DNA of 6,897 nt from an uncultured Flavobacterium sp. (GTDB taxonomy: Bacteria; Bacteroidota; Bacteroidia; Flavobacteriales; Flavobacteriaceae), in contig CAMLKV010000113.1 in NCBI GenBank assembly GCA_946480635.1, forward strand, positions 1 to 6,897. Reading direction: 5' to 3'. The notes below the pieces were generated by a model that saw only the letters and a list, made by a program, of their open reading frames with translations, made no database searches and was not told the DNA's origin. Both the position numbers and the translations under genes were made by a program. Every line of letters begins with the position of its first letter. The stretch's first letter is position 1. This document shows positions 1-6,429 of the stretch, one piece after another.

Positions 1-226
1 TGGTAATACGTTTATGACAACCACAAAAGGTACACAGGCTTTCACAAAAAGGTAAATGAATGTACAAACTTATTCCCTCAGCACTATTGCTTTCTGAAAA
101 CGATTGTATAAAGCTGTTTTTCCAGTTTTCTGCAGAAAAAGTTGCTTCATCCCAATAAGGAACAGTTGGATAACTGGTGTAACGCGGTCCTGGTACATTG
201 TATTTTTGAACTAATGAAGTTGTCAT
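1..226 (-). CDS. hemN: Oxygen-independent coproporphyrinogen III oxidase, N-terminal part
   Basis: Seventy-five codons are present; the rest runs off the left edge. The product is the radical SAM enzyme that decarboxylates two propionates of coproporphyrinogen III to give protoporphyrinogen IX in cytosolic haem synthesis without oxygen. The protein begins MTTSLVQKYNVPGPRYTSYP, with the RYTSYPT stretch typical of HemN. It then has SLYIHLPF followed by Cys61, Cys65, Cys68 and Cys70 in CESLCTFCGC. This is the CX3CX2CXC signature, in which the first three cysteines bind the 4Fe-4S cluster. Tyr55 sits where E. coli HemN has its SAM-contacting Tyr56. HemN proper is favoured over HemW because of the fourth cysteine and the N-terminal motif. 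The ATG start is supported by colinearity with the E. coli N-terminus. No Shine-Dalgarno is evident, and the predicted leader is only about 15 bases. The upstream FNR-type site suggests induction at low oxygen. Confidence 0.95.
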   Translation of the reverse strand, partial: MTTSLVQKYNVPGPRYTSYPTVPYWDEATFSAENWKNSFIQSFSESNSAEGISLYIHLPFCESLCTFCGCHKRIT

Positions 227-245
227 ATGAATGAATTTACAAGTT

Positions 246-253
246 CAAAATTA
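246..253 (-). promoter_or_regulatory. Predicted -7 promoter element of hemN
   Basis: Read on the minus strand this is TAATTTTG, a full match to the TAnnTTTG element bound by the Bacteroidota primary sigma factor. It would start transcription near 241-243, giving a leader of about 15 bases before the hemN ATG. No TTG is found at the usual 17-23-base spacing upstream, where the FNR-type palindrome lies instead. That arrangement fits an activator-dependent promoter, but the short motif alone is weak evidence in AT-rich DNA. Confidence 0.5.
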
Positions 254-275
254 CTTTGAGAGATTCTAATTTAAA

Positions 276-289
276 ATGATAATTGTCAT
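276..289. promoter_or_regulatory. FNR/CRP-type palindrome upstream of hemN
   Basis: The sequence ATGATAATTGTCAT is an imperfect dyad with TGA and TCA half-sites separated by six bases. This is the geometry of the FNR consensus TTGAT-N4-ATCAA and of other CRP-family sites. Its centre, 282.5, lies about 40-42 bases upstream of the start predicted from the -7 element. That is the classic class II activator position, next to a gene commonly controlled by FNR in other bacteria. The match to the consensus is partial: the outer T/A and one inner base differ. A Fur-like box is a less good reading because only one half resembles it. The regulator is not encoded in the window. Confidence 0.45.
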
Positions 290-301
290 GCTTGTAATCT
301 T

Positions 302-336
302 GCACTTTGTCTTGACACAAAGTGCCAAAAGTCAAG
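302..336. repeat. Nested inverted repeat (hairpin element)
   Basis: GCACTTTGT (302-310) and ACAAAGTGC (317-325) form a perfect nine-base-pair inverted repeat. The six-base loop CTTGAC (311-316) is itself complementary to GTCAAG at 331-336. Two interlocking inverted repeats thus sit within 35 bases. I recall similar motifs (a stem ending in TTGT, CTTGAC, ACAA, then GTCAAG or TCAAG) between genes in Flavobacterium, but have not verified this. No T-run follows in either direction, so it is not an obvious intrinsic terminator. Confidence 0.65.
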
Positions 337-340
337 TTTT

Positions 341-468
341 GAATTCTCGACGGTCAATTTAATTTTTGAATTCGAAATGAAAAGAACTCGTTTTGATAAA
401 TCAAAACTTTAGACAGCTTTTCATTTTTAATCGAATTCTTCAAATAATTGACACTCGCCTCCGAATTC
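341..468. repeat. Large imperfect inverted repeat with GAATTC-rich arms
   Basis: The left arm (341-384) runs from GAATTC through a second GAATTC at 368-373 to AATGAAAAG. The right arm (417-468) reads as its imperfect reverse complement: CTTTTCATT, then GAATTC at 433-438 and GAATTC at 463-468. The arms differ by several small insertions. The centre carries a perfect eight-base stem, GTTTTGAT (390-397) with ATCAAAAC (400-407), around two bases. The whole could fold as a long cruciform or hairpin, and its form recalls a decayed MITE- or REP-like element. It has no coding potential that I can see. Confidence 0.55.
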
Positions 469-478
469 TAAAACTTTA

Positions 479-495
479 GAAATGCGAAGCATTTC
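479..495. repeat. Small perfect hairpin
   Basis: GAAATGC (479-485) and GCATTTC (489-495) pair perfectly around a GAA loop. It marks the upstream edge of the shared region with the second repeat copy, since GCGAAG recurs at 6402-6407 there. No T-run follows, so a terminator role is unlikely. Confidence 0.5.
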
Positions 496-533
496 AATTC
501 TTTTACGTTGTGTAGAAATTATAATTCGTCAAG

Positions 534-633
534 AAATTCCGAATCCTTGTAGGAATTTTAGAATTTTAATTTCGGTTCTGACGTAGTCAGAAACACCTTG
601 TAAAAGTGTCCTTTCTTTTGGCAAGAAAAGAAA
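534..633. repeat. Dispersed hairpin repeat, copy 1
   Basis: This copy shares long blocks with 6430-6549: CCGAATCCTTGTAGGAA, TTTAGAATTTTA, then ACCTTG-AAAAGT and CCTTTCTTTTGG in the same order and orientation. It carries three hairpins. They are AAATTCC/GGAATTT (534-540 with 552-558) around an 11-base loop, TTCTGAC/GTCAGAA (576-582 with 586-592) around GTA, and TTTCTTTT/AAAAGAAA (612-619 with 626-633) around GGCAAG. It encodes nothing recognisable and lies between hemN and the ftsE terminator. The shared region may begin further left, near 484. Confidence 0.7.
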
Positions 634-643
634 AGAATAGTAA

Positions 644-673
644 ATAAAAAAAGAGAGGCAAAAACCTCTCTTT
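644..673 (-). terminator. Intrinsic terminator of ftsE
   Basis: Read on the minus strand, AAAGAGAGG pairs with CCTCTCTTT (arms 665-673 and 650-658) around a six-base loop and runs straight into a T-rich tail (650-644). It begins 22 bases after the ftsE stop codon, which is a standard position. On the plus strand the hairpin is followed only by a short T-run, so termination there would be weak at best. Confidence 0.88.
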
Positions 674-694
674 CTATATACTGTTTTTTTAAAA

Positions 695-1378
695 CTAAAC
701 TGTTCTTTGTACTACTTCAAAAATAGCACCATCTTCACACTTTAATGTTTTAGAAGGGTATTTCATTAGCAACGCATAATCGTGAGTCGCCATGATAATG
801 GTTTTACCGTTTTGATTAATTTTTTTCAAAACTTCCATAACCTCTACACTAGTTTGAGGGTCAAGGTTTCCTGTAGGCTCATCGGCAAGGATTAATTCAG
901 GATCATTAAGCAAAGCTCTTGCTATTGCCACACGTTGTTGTTCTCCACCAGATAATTGATGTGGCATTTTGTTGGTTAGATTTTTCATACCAACTTTATC
1001 AAGTACTTCATCAATTTTATCTTGCATCGCTCTTTCATCTTCCCAACCTGTAGCTTTTAAAACAAAAAGCATATTGTTGTTTACCGTTCTATCTGGTAAT
1101 AATTTAAAATCCTGGAAAACAATACCAATTTTTCTTCTCAAAAAAGGAATATCATCATCAATTAAACCATTCAAATCATAGTCAACAATTGTTCCTTCGC
1201 CATGCGTTAAAGGTAAATCGGCATAAAGTGTTTTCATGAAACTACTTTTTCCTGATCCTGTTTTTCCAATGATGTATAAAAATTCGCCCGGAGTTACTTT
1301 AAGATTAATATCTGATAAAATTTTATTTCCTTCCTGATATATGTTTACGCTGTTTAGCGATAATATGGTTTGCGACAT
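695..1378 (-). CDS. ftsE: Cell division ATP-binding protein FtsE
   Basis: A 227-residue cytosolic ABC ATPase. With the membrane protein FtsX it forms the divisome complex that in E. coli controls septal peptidoglycan hydrolysis. All nucleotide-binding motifs are intact: Walker A GKTGSGKS (38-45), Q-loop Gln89, signature LSGGEQQRV (142-150), Walker B ELILADEP with catalytic Glu167, D-loop NLDP (171-174) and switch His199. The [12 protein letters not shown] stretch (88-99) after the Q-loop and the length, close to 222-230 residues, favour FtsE over LolD- or MacB-type relatives. No ftsX adjoins it; from memory flavobacterial ftsX lies in another locus. The start ATG at 1378 follows a predicted promoter and gives a standard N-terminus. 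The gene is divergent from the TPR gene and ends at its own terminator, so it appears monocistronic. A LolD-like lipoprotein exporter is the main alternative but less likely. Confidence 0.92.
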   Translation of the reverse strand: MSQTILSLNSVNIYQEGNKILSDINLKVTPGEFLYIIGKTGSGKSSFMKTLYADLPLTHGEGTIVDYDLNGLIDDDIPFLRRKIGIVFQDFKLLPDRTVNNNMLFVLKATGWEDERAMQDKIDEVLDKVGMKNLTNKMPHQLSGGEQQRVAIARALLNDPELILADEPTGNLDPQTSVEVMEVLKKINQNGKTIIMATHDYALLMKYPSKTLKCEDGAIFEVVQRTV

Positions 1379-1397
1379 GATTTGTGATTTATTTTCG

Positions 1398-1427
1398 TAA
1401 AAGTAATAAGTTAACGAACGTATTCAA
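1398..1427 (-). promoter_or_regulatory. Predicted ftsE promoter
   Basis: On the minus strand TTG (1427-1425, within TTTTG) stands 19 bases upstream of TACTTTTA (1405-1398). This matches the Bacteroidota TTG-N19-TAnnTTTG pattern except for the last base. Transcription would start near 1392-1394, leaving a leader of about 15 bases. A second near match, TTATTTTG at 1432-1425, overlaps the -33 position and is an alternative. Confidence 0.45.
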
Positions 1428-1497
1428 AATAAATTTTCTGAAATCAAAAAAATAGATACTAAACGAATTTTTTCATCGTTTTAAAATTGAGAAACCT

Positions 1498-1505
1498 TAC
1501 TTTTG
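1498..1505 (+). promoter_or_regulatory. Predicted -7 element of the TPR/barrel operon
   Basis: TACTTTTG is a perfect TAnnTTTG match 19 bases before the TPR gene ATG, predicting a start near 1510-1512 and a very short leader. I see no TTG at 17-23 bases upstream, so the -33 element is poor. It lies in the 146-base divergent region shared with ftsE. Confidence 0.5.
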
Positions 1506-1524
1506 AATATTAAAATTTTTCTTC

Positions 1525-4500
1525 ATGCATAAATTCAAATTGTCAGTCTTATTAGTTCTTTTTTCTGTTTCGAGTGTTCTTTTTGCTCAGCAATCAGAAG
1601 TGTACACCAACAGTTTGGTAGATTATAATAAAGCACTTACTTTATACAGAGACAAGCAGTATCAATCGGCACAAATAATTTTTGAAAAAGTAAAACAAAA
1701 TGCTAATAATGAACTTGAAGCAGATTGTAGTTACTATATTGCAAATTGTGCTATTCGACTCAATCAATCTAACGCTGAAGAGAAGATGGAAAGTTTTGTG
1801 AAAAATTATCCAACAAGCTCAAAGCAAAATTTGGCGTATTCTGAAGTGGCCATGTACTACTTCGAACAAGGGAAATATCCGCAAGCGCTAGAATGGTTTG
1901 ATAAAGTTGATGAGACTAGTTTAACGCAAGATGAATTAGAAAAGTTTAATTTTTATAAAGGCTACAGCTTTTTTAATTCAGGGAAAAAGAAAGAAGCTTC
2001 TCAATATTTCAACAAAGTGGTGAATTCTCAGGAATTTGGCTCACAAGCCAAATATTACTTAGGATTCATGGCCTATGAAGGAGATGATTATAAAGAGGCA
2101 TCAAAATATTTTGATGCAGTTTCAGGAGAAGAAAAATACAAAGAGAAATTGTCTTATTTTCAGGCTGATATGAATTTCAAACTAGGGAAGTTTGAAGAAG
2201 CAATCAAATTAGGTAAAGCTGCAATGGCTAAATCTAATGAGATTGAAAAATCGGAACTGAATAAAATTATTGGAGAGAGTTATTTTAACTTAAAACAATA
2301 TGATAAAGCAATTCCATATCTTAAAGAATATAAAGGGAAAAAAGGCAAATGGAACAATACGGATTACTATCAATTGGGTTATGCGTACTACAAACAAAAT
2401 GATTACGAAAATGCCATCACTCAGTTTAATAAAATTATTGGAGGTAATGATTTTGTAGCTCAAAACGCCTATTATCACTTAGGAGAAAGTTATTTAAAAA
2501 CAGATAAAAAGCAACAGGCTTTAAATGCTTTTAAAAATGCTTCGGAGATGAGTTATGAGGCTAAAATTCAGGAAGATGCGTATCTTAATTATGCTCGATT
2601 GAGTTATGATATTGGAAACTCATACCAAAGTGTGCCTGATGTTTTAAATGGCTTCATGACTAAATATCCAAATAATCCAAACAAACTGGAAATAGAAGGA
2701 TTATTGGTTAACTCATATATCACTTCTAAAAACTACAAAGAGGCGATGACTTTGTTGGAAAAAAACAAGTCGTTAGGAGCTAAAGGAGCGTACCAAAAAG
2801 TGTCTTTTTACAGAGGAATCGAATTGTTTACTGATGGTAATTACAAAGAAGCTTTAGCCATTTTCAAAAAATCAATCGCAGAACAAAAAGATGCTAAATT
2901 TTCGGCTCGAGGAACGTTCTGGAAAGCGGAAACTGAATACATTTTAGATGATTTTCAAAATGCTTTATTGAGTTTTAAGCAATTTGCAAATTACCCTGAA
3001 GCAAAAACTACAGATGAGTTTAAAAACATAGATTACAATATTGCGTACTGCCATTTTAAGCTAAAAGAGTATGACCAATCAGGAAATTATTTTGAGCGTT
3101 ATACTGAAGTTTCTCGTGATGATAAAACTCGTTTGACTGATGCTTATTTACGTTTGGGTGATTGTCGTTTTGTGACTTCAAAATACAATCCTGCTTTAGA
3201 AGCTTATGACAAAGCAATCAACTTAAAAACGTTAGATGCTGATTATGCTGCGTATCATAAAGCTATTTGTTATGGTTTTATGGGGAAAAATGATAAAAAG
3301 ATTTCCGAATTTAATCAATTCATAAAAAACTATCCTAAGTCTCAGTATCGAGATGATGCTATGTTTGAGTTGGCAAATACATATACAACGGTTAATGAAA
3401 CTGCTTCGGCGATTAAAGCGTATGATAGTTTAATTGAAGAATATAAAAACGGAAACTATTCTGCAAAAGCAATTCTTCGTCAAGGACTTATTTATTATAA
3501 CGGAGATAAAGATGATTTGGCTTTAACCAAATTTAAAAAAGTAGCTTCAGAATTTCCTCGTACAGACGAATCGTTAGAAGCGGTTAAAACAGCGAGATTA
3601 ATTTATGTAGACAAAGGTCGAGTAGACGAATATGCTGCTTGGGTAAAAACATTAGATTTTGTTGAGGTTTCTGATGCCGAATTAGATAATGATACTTGGG
3701 AAGCTGCCGAGAAGCAATATTTACAAGGCAATACAAAACAGGCAATTTCGAATTTGAATAGTTATGTGTCTGGTTTTCCTAACGGATTACATGCGTTGAA
3801 AGCTAATTTTTATTTGGCCGATTCATATTATAAAGACAATCAACAAGCAAATTCTGTGAAGTATTACGAGTTTGTGGTTGCTAAAAACAGAAATGAATTT
3901 ACAGAGCAATCATTATCTAGACTTTGTGAAATTTTTGTCAAAAAAGGTGATTATGACAAAGCTATTCCGGTATTAAACAGATTAGAAGTGGAATCAGATT
4001 TTCCTCAGAATAAAACCTATGCTCAGGCAAATTTAATGAAAGCGTATTACGAAGGAAAAGATTATGCAAAAGCGGTAGTTTATGCCGATAAAGTACTGGA
4101 AAATCCTAAAACCGATAATAAAATTAAGAGTGATGCCCAAATTATCGTAGCACGTTCTGCAATAAAAGTAGGTGACGAAACAAAGGCTAAGGATGCTTAT
4201 GCTAAATTATTAAAAATTGCTAAAGGAGAATTGGCTGCCGAGGCGTTGTATTACGATGCATACTTCAAAAATAAAGAATCAAAATTTGAAGCTTCAAATA
4301 CAGTTGTTCAAAAATTAGCAAAAGATTATTCAGGTTATAAATATTTTGGTGCCAAAGGTCTAATCGTAATGGCTAAAAACTTCTACGGATTAAAAGATAG
4401 CTTTCAGGCAATATACATTTTAGAAAGTGTGATTAAAAACTTCCAAGAGTTTTCAGATGTAGTTGCAGAAGCACAAACTGAATTGAATGCTATCAAAGCT

Positions 4501-4533
4501 GAAGAAGCAAAAACGAATTCATCGGTTAAGTAG
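1525..4533 (+). CDS. Large secreted TPR-repeat protein, probably periplasmic
   Basis: The 1002-residue product starts with a clear signal peptide (MHKFKLSVLLVLFSVSSVLFA, cleaved before Gln22). There is no lipobox cysteine, so a soluble periplasmic protein is likelier than a lipoprotein. From about residue 27 to 970 it is built of some 20-25 TPR-like helix pairs; clear examples are near 105-130, 174-199, 279-306, 425-454, 538-568, 647-676 and 832-860. The usual Gly/Ala, Tyr and Ala-hydrophobic-x-x-Phe positions are visible. A less repetitive segment near 690-725 divides an N-terminal array from a shorter C-terminal one. There is no catalytic domain. TPR proteins scaffold protein complexes, and large ones in Bacteroidota take part in gliding, type IX secretion and envelope assembly. 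I cannot assign it to any of these. SprE/PorW is a distant possibility, but that protein is a lipoprotein. The neighbouring barrel gene is the likely partner. Confidence is high for the fold and export, low for function. Confidence 0.9.
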   Translation: MHKFKLSVLLVLFSVSSVLFAQQSEVYTNSLVDYNKALTLYRDKQYQSAQIIFEKVKQNANNELEADCSYYIANCAIRLNQSNAEEKMESFVKNYPTSSKQNLAYSEVAMYYFEQGKYPQALEWFDKVDETSLTQDELEKFNFYKGYSFFNSGKKKEASQYFNKVVNSQEFGSQAKYYLGFMAYEGDDYKEASKYFDAVSGEEKYKEKLSYFQADMNFKLGKFEEAIKLGKAAMAKSNEIEKSELNKIIGESYFNLKQYDKAIPYLKEYKGKKGKWNNTDYYQLGYAYYKQNDYENAITQFNKIIGGNDFVAQNAYYHLGESYLKTDKKQQALNAFKNASEMSYEAKIQEDAYLNYARLSYDIGNSYQSVPDVLNGFMTKYPNNPNKLEIEGLLVNSYITSKNYKEAMTLLEKNKSLGAKGAYQKVSFYRGIELFTDGNYKEALAIFKKSIAEQKDAKFSARGTFWKAETEYILDDFQNALLSFKQFANYPEAKTTDEFKNIDYNIAYCHFKLKEYDQSGNYFERYTEVSRDDKTRLTDAYLRLGDCRFVTSKYNPALEAYDKAINLKTLDADYAAYHKAICYGFMGKNDKKISEFNQFIKNYPKSQYRDDAMFELANTYTTVNETASAIKAYDSLIEEYKNGNYSAKAILRQGLIYYNGDKDDLALTKFKKVASEFPRTDESLEAVKTARLIYVDKGRVDEYAAWVKTLDFVEVSDAELDNDTWEAAEKQYLQGNTKQAISNLNSYVSGFPNGLHALKANFYLADSYYKDNQQANSVKYYEFVVAKNRNEFTEQSLSRLCEIFVKKGDYDKAIPVLNRLEVESDFPQNKTYAQANLMKAYYEGKDYAKAVVYADKVLENPKTDNKIKSDAQIIVARSAIKVGDETKAKDAYAKLLKIAKGELAAEALYYDAYFKNKESKFEASNTVVQKLAKDYSGYKYFGAKGLIVMAKNFYGLKDSFQAIYILESVIKNFQEFSDVVAEAQTELNAIKAEEAKTNSSVK

Positions 4534-4557
4534 ATAAAAGATAATAGACGGATGGAT

Positions 4558-4587
4558 TGTCATTTCGAGTAAAGTGAGAAATCTCAT
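4558..4587. repeat. Short REP-like palindrome between TPR and barrel genes
   Basis: The segment starts TGTCATTTCGAG and ends GTGAGAAATCTCAT. It contains ATTTC and GAAAT in inverted orientation, and TGAGA-AA-TCTCA is a perfect five-base dyad. I recall very similar GTCATTTCGA...GAGAAATCTCA sequences as abundant intergenic repeats in flavobacteria, though I could not check this. It occupies almost half of the 69-base spacer within a probable operon. Confidence 0.5.
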
Positions 4588-4593
4588 AAAGGA
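4588..4593 (+). promoter_or_regulatory. Shine-Dalgarno-like site of the barrel gene
   Basis: AAAGGA lies nine bases before the ATG at 4603. This is unusual in a window whose other genes lack a recognisable ribosome binding site, and it supports this start codon. Confidence 0.45.
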
Positions 4594-4602
4594 TTAAGAT
4601 AT

Positions 4603-6364
4603 ATGAATAGAATCAAAATATATGCTGTAATTATTTTAGGAATAACTTTCCAAGTAGCAACAGCTCAAAAGAAAGACGAAAATATAGGTACTGAAGTGGT
4701 AAACGTGGTGAAGCCATATTCACCAACAGTTTCTGATGCGTTTAAAGTAAAAGAAGTACCAACATTAGATGACAATGAAACATCTAAAAAAGAGGAAGTG
4801 AAATATCAAATTTTCTCTTTCCCAGTGGCTTCAACCTTTACACCCGCAAAAGGAAAAGCAGCTGGTGTAGAAAAGGCAAAACAAGAAATATTATATCCTA
4901 ATTATGTGACTGCAGGGATTGGTAATTACCTAACTGCAAATGCCGAGTTGTTTTTAACTCATAAATTGGATAACTATCAATATGTGGGAGGGAAGGTATC
5001 ACATTTGTCATCACAAGGTGGAATTAAAGGTGTTGAACTAAGTGATAAATTCTCGGAAACAGGTATCAATGCCATGTACGGTTACAATAGAAATGAAATT
5101 GATTTCAAAGCTAATTTGGGCTACAAAACAGAAATGTACAATTGGTATGGTGTGCCTGTAGAAAGTCCCAATTTTAACCCAGCATACAATTTATTAATTA
5201 AACCAAGTCATAAATATTCTACGTTGTCGTTAGGTGGAGATTTAGGTATTTCAAAAAGCTTTTTTGAAAAAGTCAATGTAGGCTTTATATCGTTTACAGA
5301 CAATTATAGTTCTTCAGAGAATAGATTCATCATTAAACCAGTATTTAATTTCGATGTAGGAGAATCTGCTGTAAAAGTTAAGTTTGGTTTAGATTATTTG
5401 AATACAAAATTCGATACATCTTATCAATTAACAACTCCTGTTGCGGGTACTGATTATAGAATTGAAAAATCGAATTTCATAGTAAATGCGAATCCTAGCT
5501 TCAAAATTTTAAGAGATGATTTATCAATCGAACTTGGCGCAGACTTTGCTTATTTTTCAAGAATGAAAGATGTGTTTGCAGGTGTTGAAAATAACACTAA
5601 AAGTGATTTCTTTATCTATCCTAAAATTAATGCTTCATATAAGTTAGTTGGTGATTTAATGGTTTTTGTGGCTGGAGCAGAAGGAGGTTTGAAACAAAAT
5701 ACTTACGCAGATTTTGCTTCGGTAAATAAATTTTTGTCGCCAACATTATTCATCGAGCCTTCAGATAACCAATGCAGGATTAAGAGGCAAATTGGCGAGT
5801 GCTGTGGCTTATAATGTAAGAGCATCTTATGATGCAACAAATAATAAACCGTTATTTAAAACCAATCCGTTATTGTCTGATGCGTCAGCGAATTATAGTT
5901 ACGGAAATTCATTCACTGTAGTATATGACAATATTAAAACACTTTCTTTCTTTGGAGAGATAAAAGCTGATATCAATAAAAACGTAACTTTTGGAATCAA
6001 CGCTGAAGTTATGGATTATGGAACAAAGTTTGAAAGAGAAGCTTGGAATTTGCCAACAGTAAAAGGATCATTAACTGCCGATTTTAATATTGGTAAAAAA
6101 TGGTACGCGGGAACTCAGCTTTATTTTGTTGGTGAAAGAAAAGATGAATTTACAAGTTTTTCAGGTTTTTCAACTCCTGACGAAACACAAACGCTTGACA
6201 GCTATTTTGATATCAATGCACATATAGGCTACAAATTCAATGACCGATTTACATTCTTCTTAAAAGGAAATAATTTAGCAAACCAAAACTATAACCGTTG
6301 GTTAAATTACCCTGTACAAGGAGTGAAAGGTATCTTTGGTGCGAGTTATAAATTCGATTTTTAA
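4603..6364 (+). pseudogene. Outer-membrane beta-barrel protein, TonB-receptor-like, frameshifted
   Basis: Two overlapping frames together encode one barrel. Frame one runs 4603-5814 (403 codons, the last 13 out of register). The second is open from 5726 and resumes the homologous reading at about 5774, ending at the TAA at 6362-6364. Joined near Ser-Asp-Asn-Gln390 they give about 586 residues. The signal peptide MNRIKIYAVIILGITFQVATA is cleaved before Gln22. A conserved-looking segment follows (VVNVVKPYSPTVSDAFKV), then long amphipathic strands rich in aromatic residues and glycine. The C-terminus ends GIFGASYKFDF with the terminal Phe expected for barrel insertion. The LKGNNLANQNYNRW stretch near the end resembles TonB-dependent receptor C-termini, but I see no plug domain and the length is short for a receptor. 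It lies 69 bases downstream of the TPR gene, probably in one transcript. A sequencing error is an equally good explanation of the break, in which case the gene is intact. Confidence 0.8.
5726..5811 (+). other. Frame-break interval in the barrel gene
   Basis: Between 5726 and 5811 both the upstream frame and the frame one base later are free of stops, so the break must lie here. The sensible protein reading is ...IEPSDNQ in the first frame, then AGLRGKLASAVAYNV in the second, which places it at about 5771-5774 (CAATGCAGG). A net gain of one base or loss of 3n+2 bases (for instance five) would account for it. Confidence 0.8.
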
Positions 6365-6429
6365 AAAGATATTGTTTTAAGGAGAGGCCCTTTGAGCTTT
6401 TGCGAAGTATAACAAATAAAATTCGTTTA

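Noticed and set aside
276..289. Fur box upstream of hemN
   Set aside because: TGATAAT matches one half of the Fur consensus, but the other half does not; the dyad fits a TGA-N6-TCA site better.
302..336. Intrinsic terminator or classic H-type pseudoknot
   Set aside because: There is no T-run on either strand, and the loop leaves no linker for a pseudoknot crossing a nine-pair stem.
227..694. CRISPR array or small RNA gene in the long intergenic region
   Set aside because: The repeats are inverted and of unequal length and spacing rather than direct and regular. A small RNA cannot be excluded, but there is no promoter-terminator pair that defines one.
969..1181. Plus-strand open frame of 70 codons
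   Set aside because: It lies antisense inside ftsE, whose conserved motifs fully explain the region, and its product is low-complexity with no recognisable features.
2290..2478. Minus-strand open frame of 62 codons with a hydrophobic product
   Set aside because: It is antisense to the TPR repeats; the hydrophobic bias comes from the complement of Lys/Asn-rich codons.
5726..5811. Programmed +1 ribosomal frameshift in the barrel gene
   Set aside because: No slippery codon with a stop, rare codon or stimulating structure was recognised at the point where homologous reading changes. A mutation or sequence error is simpler.
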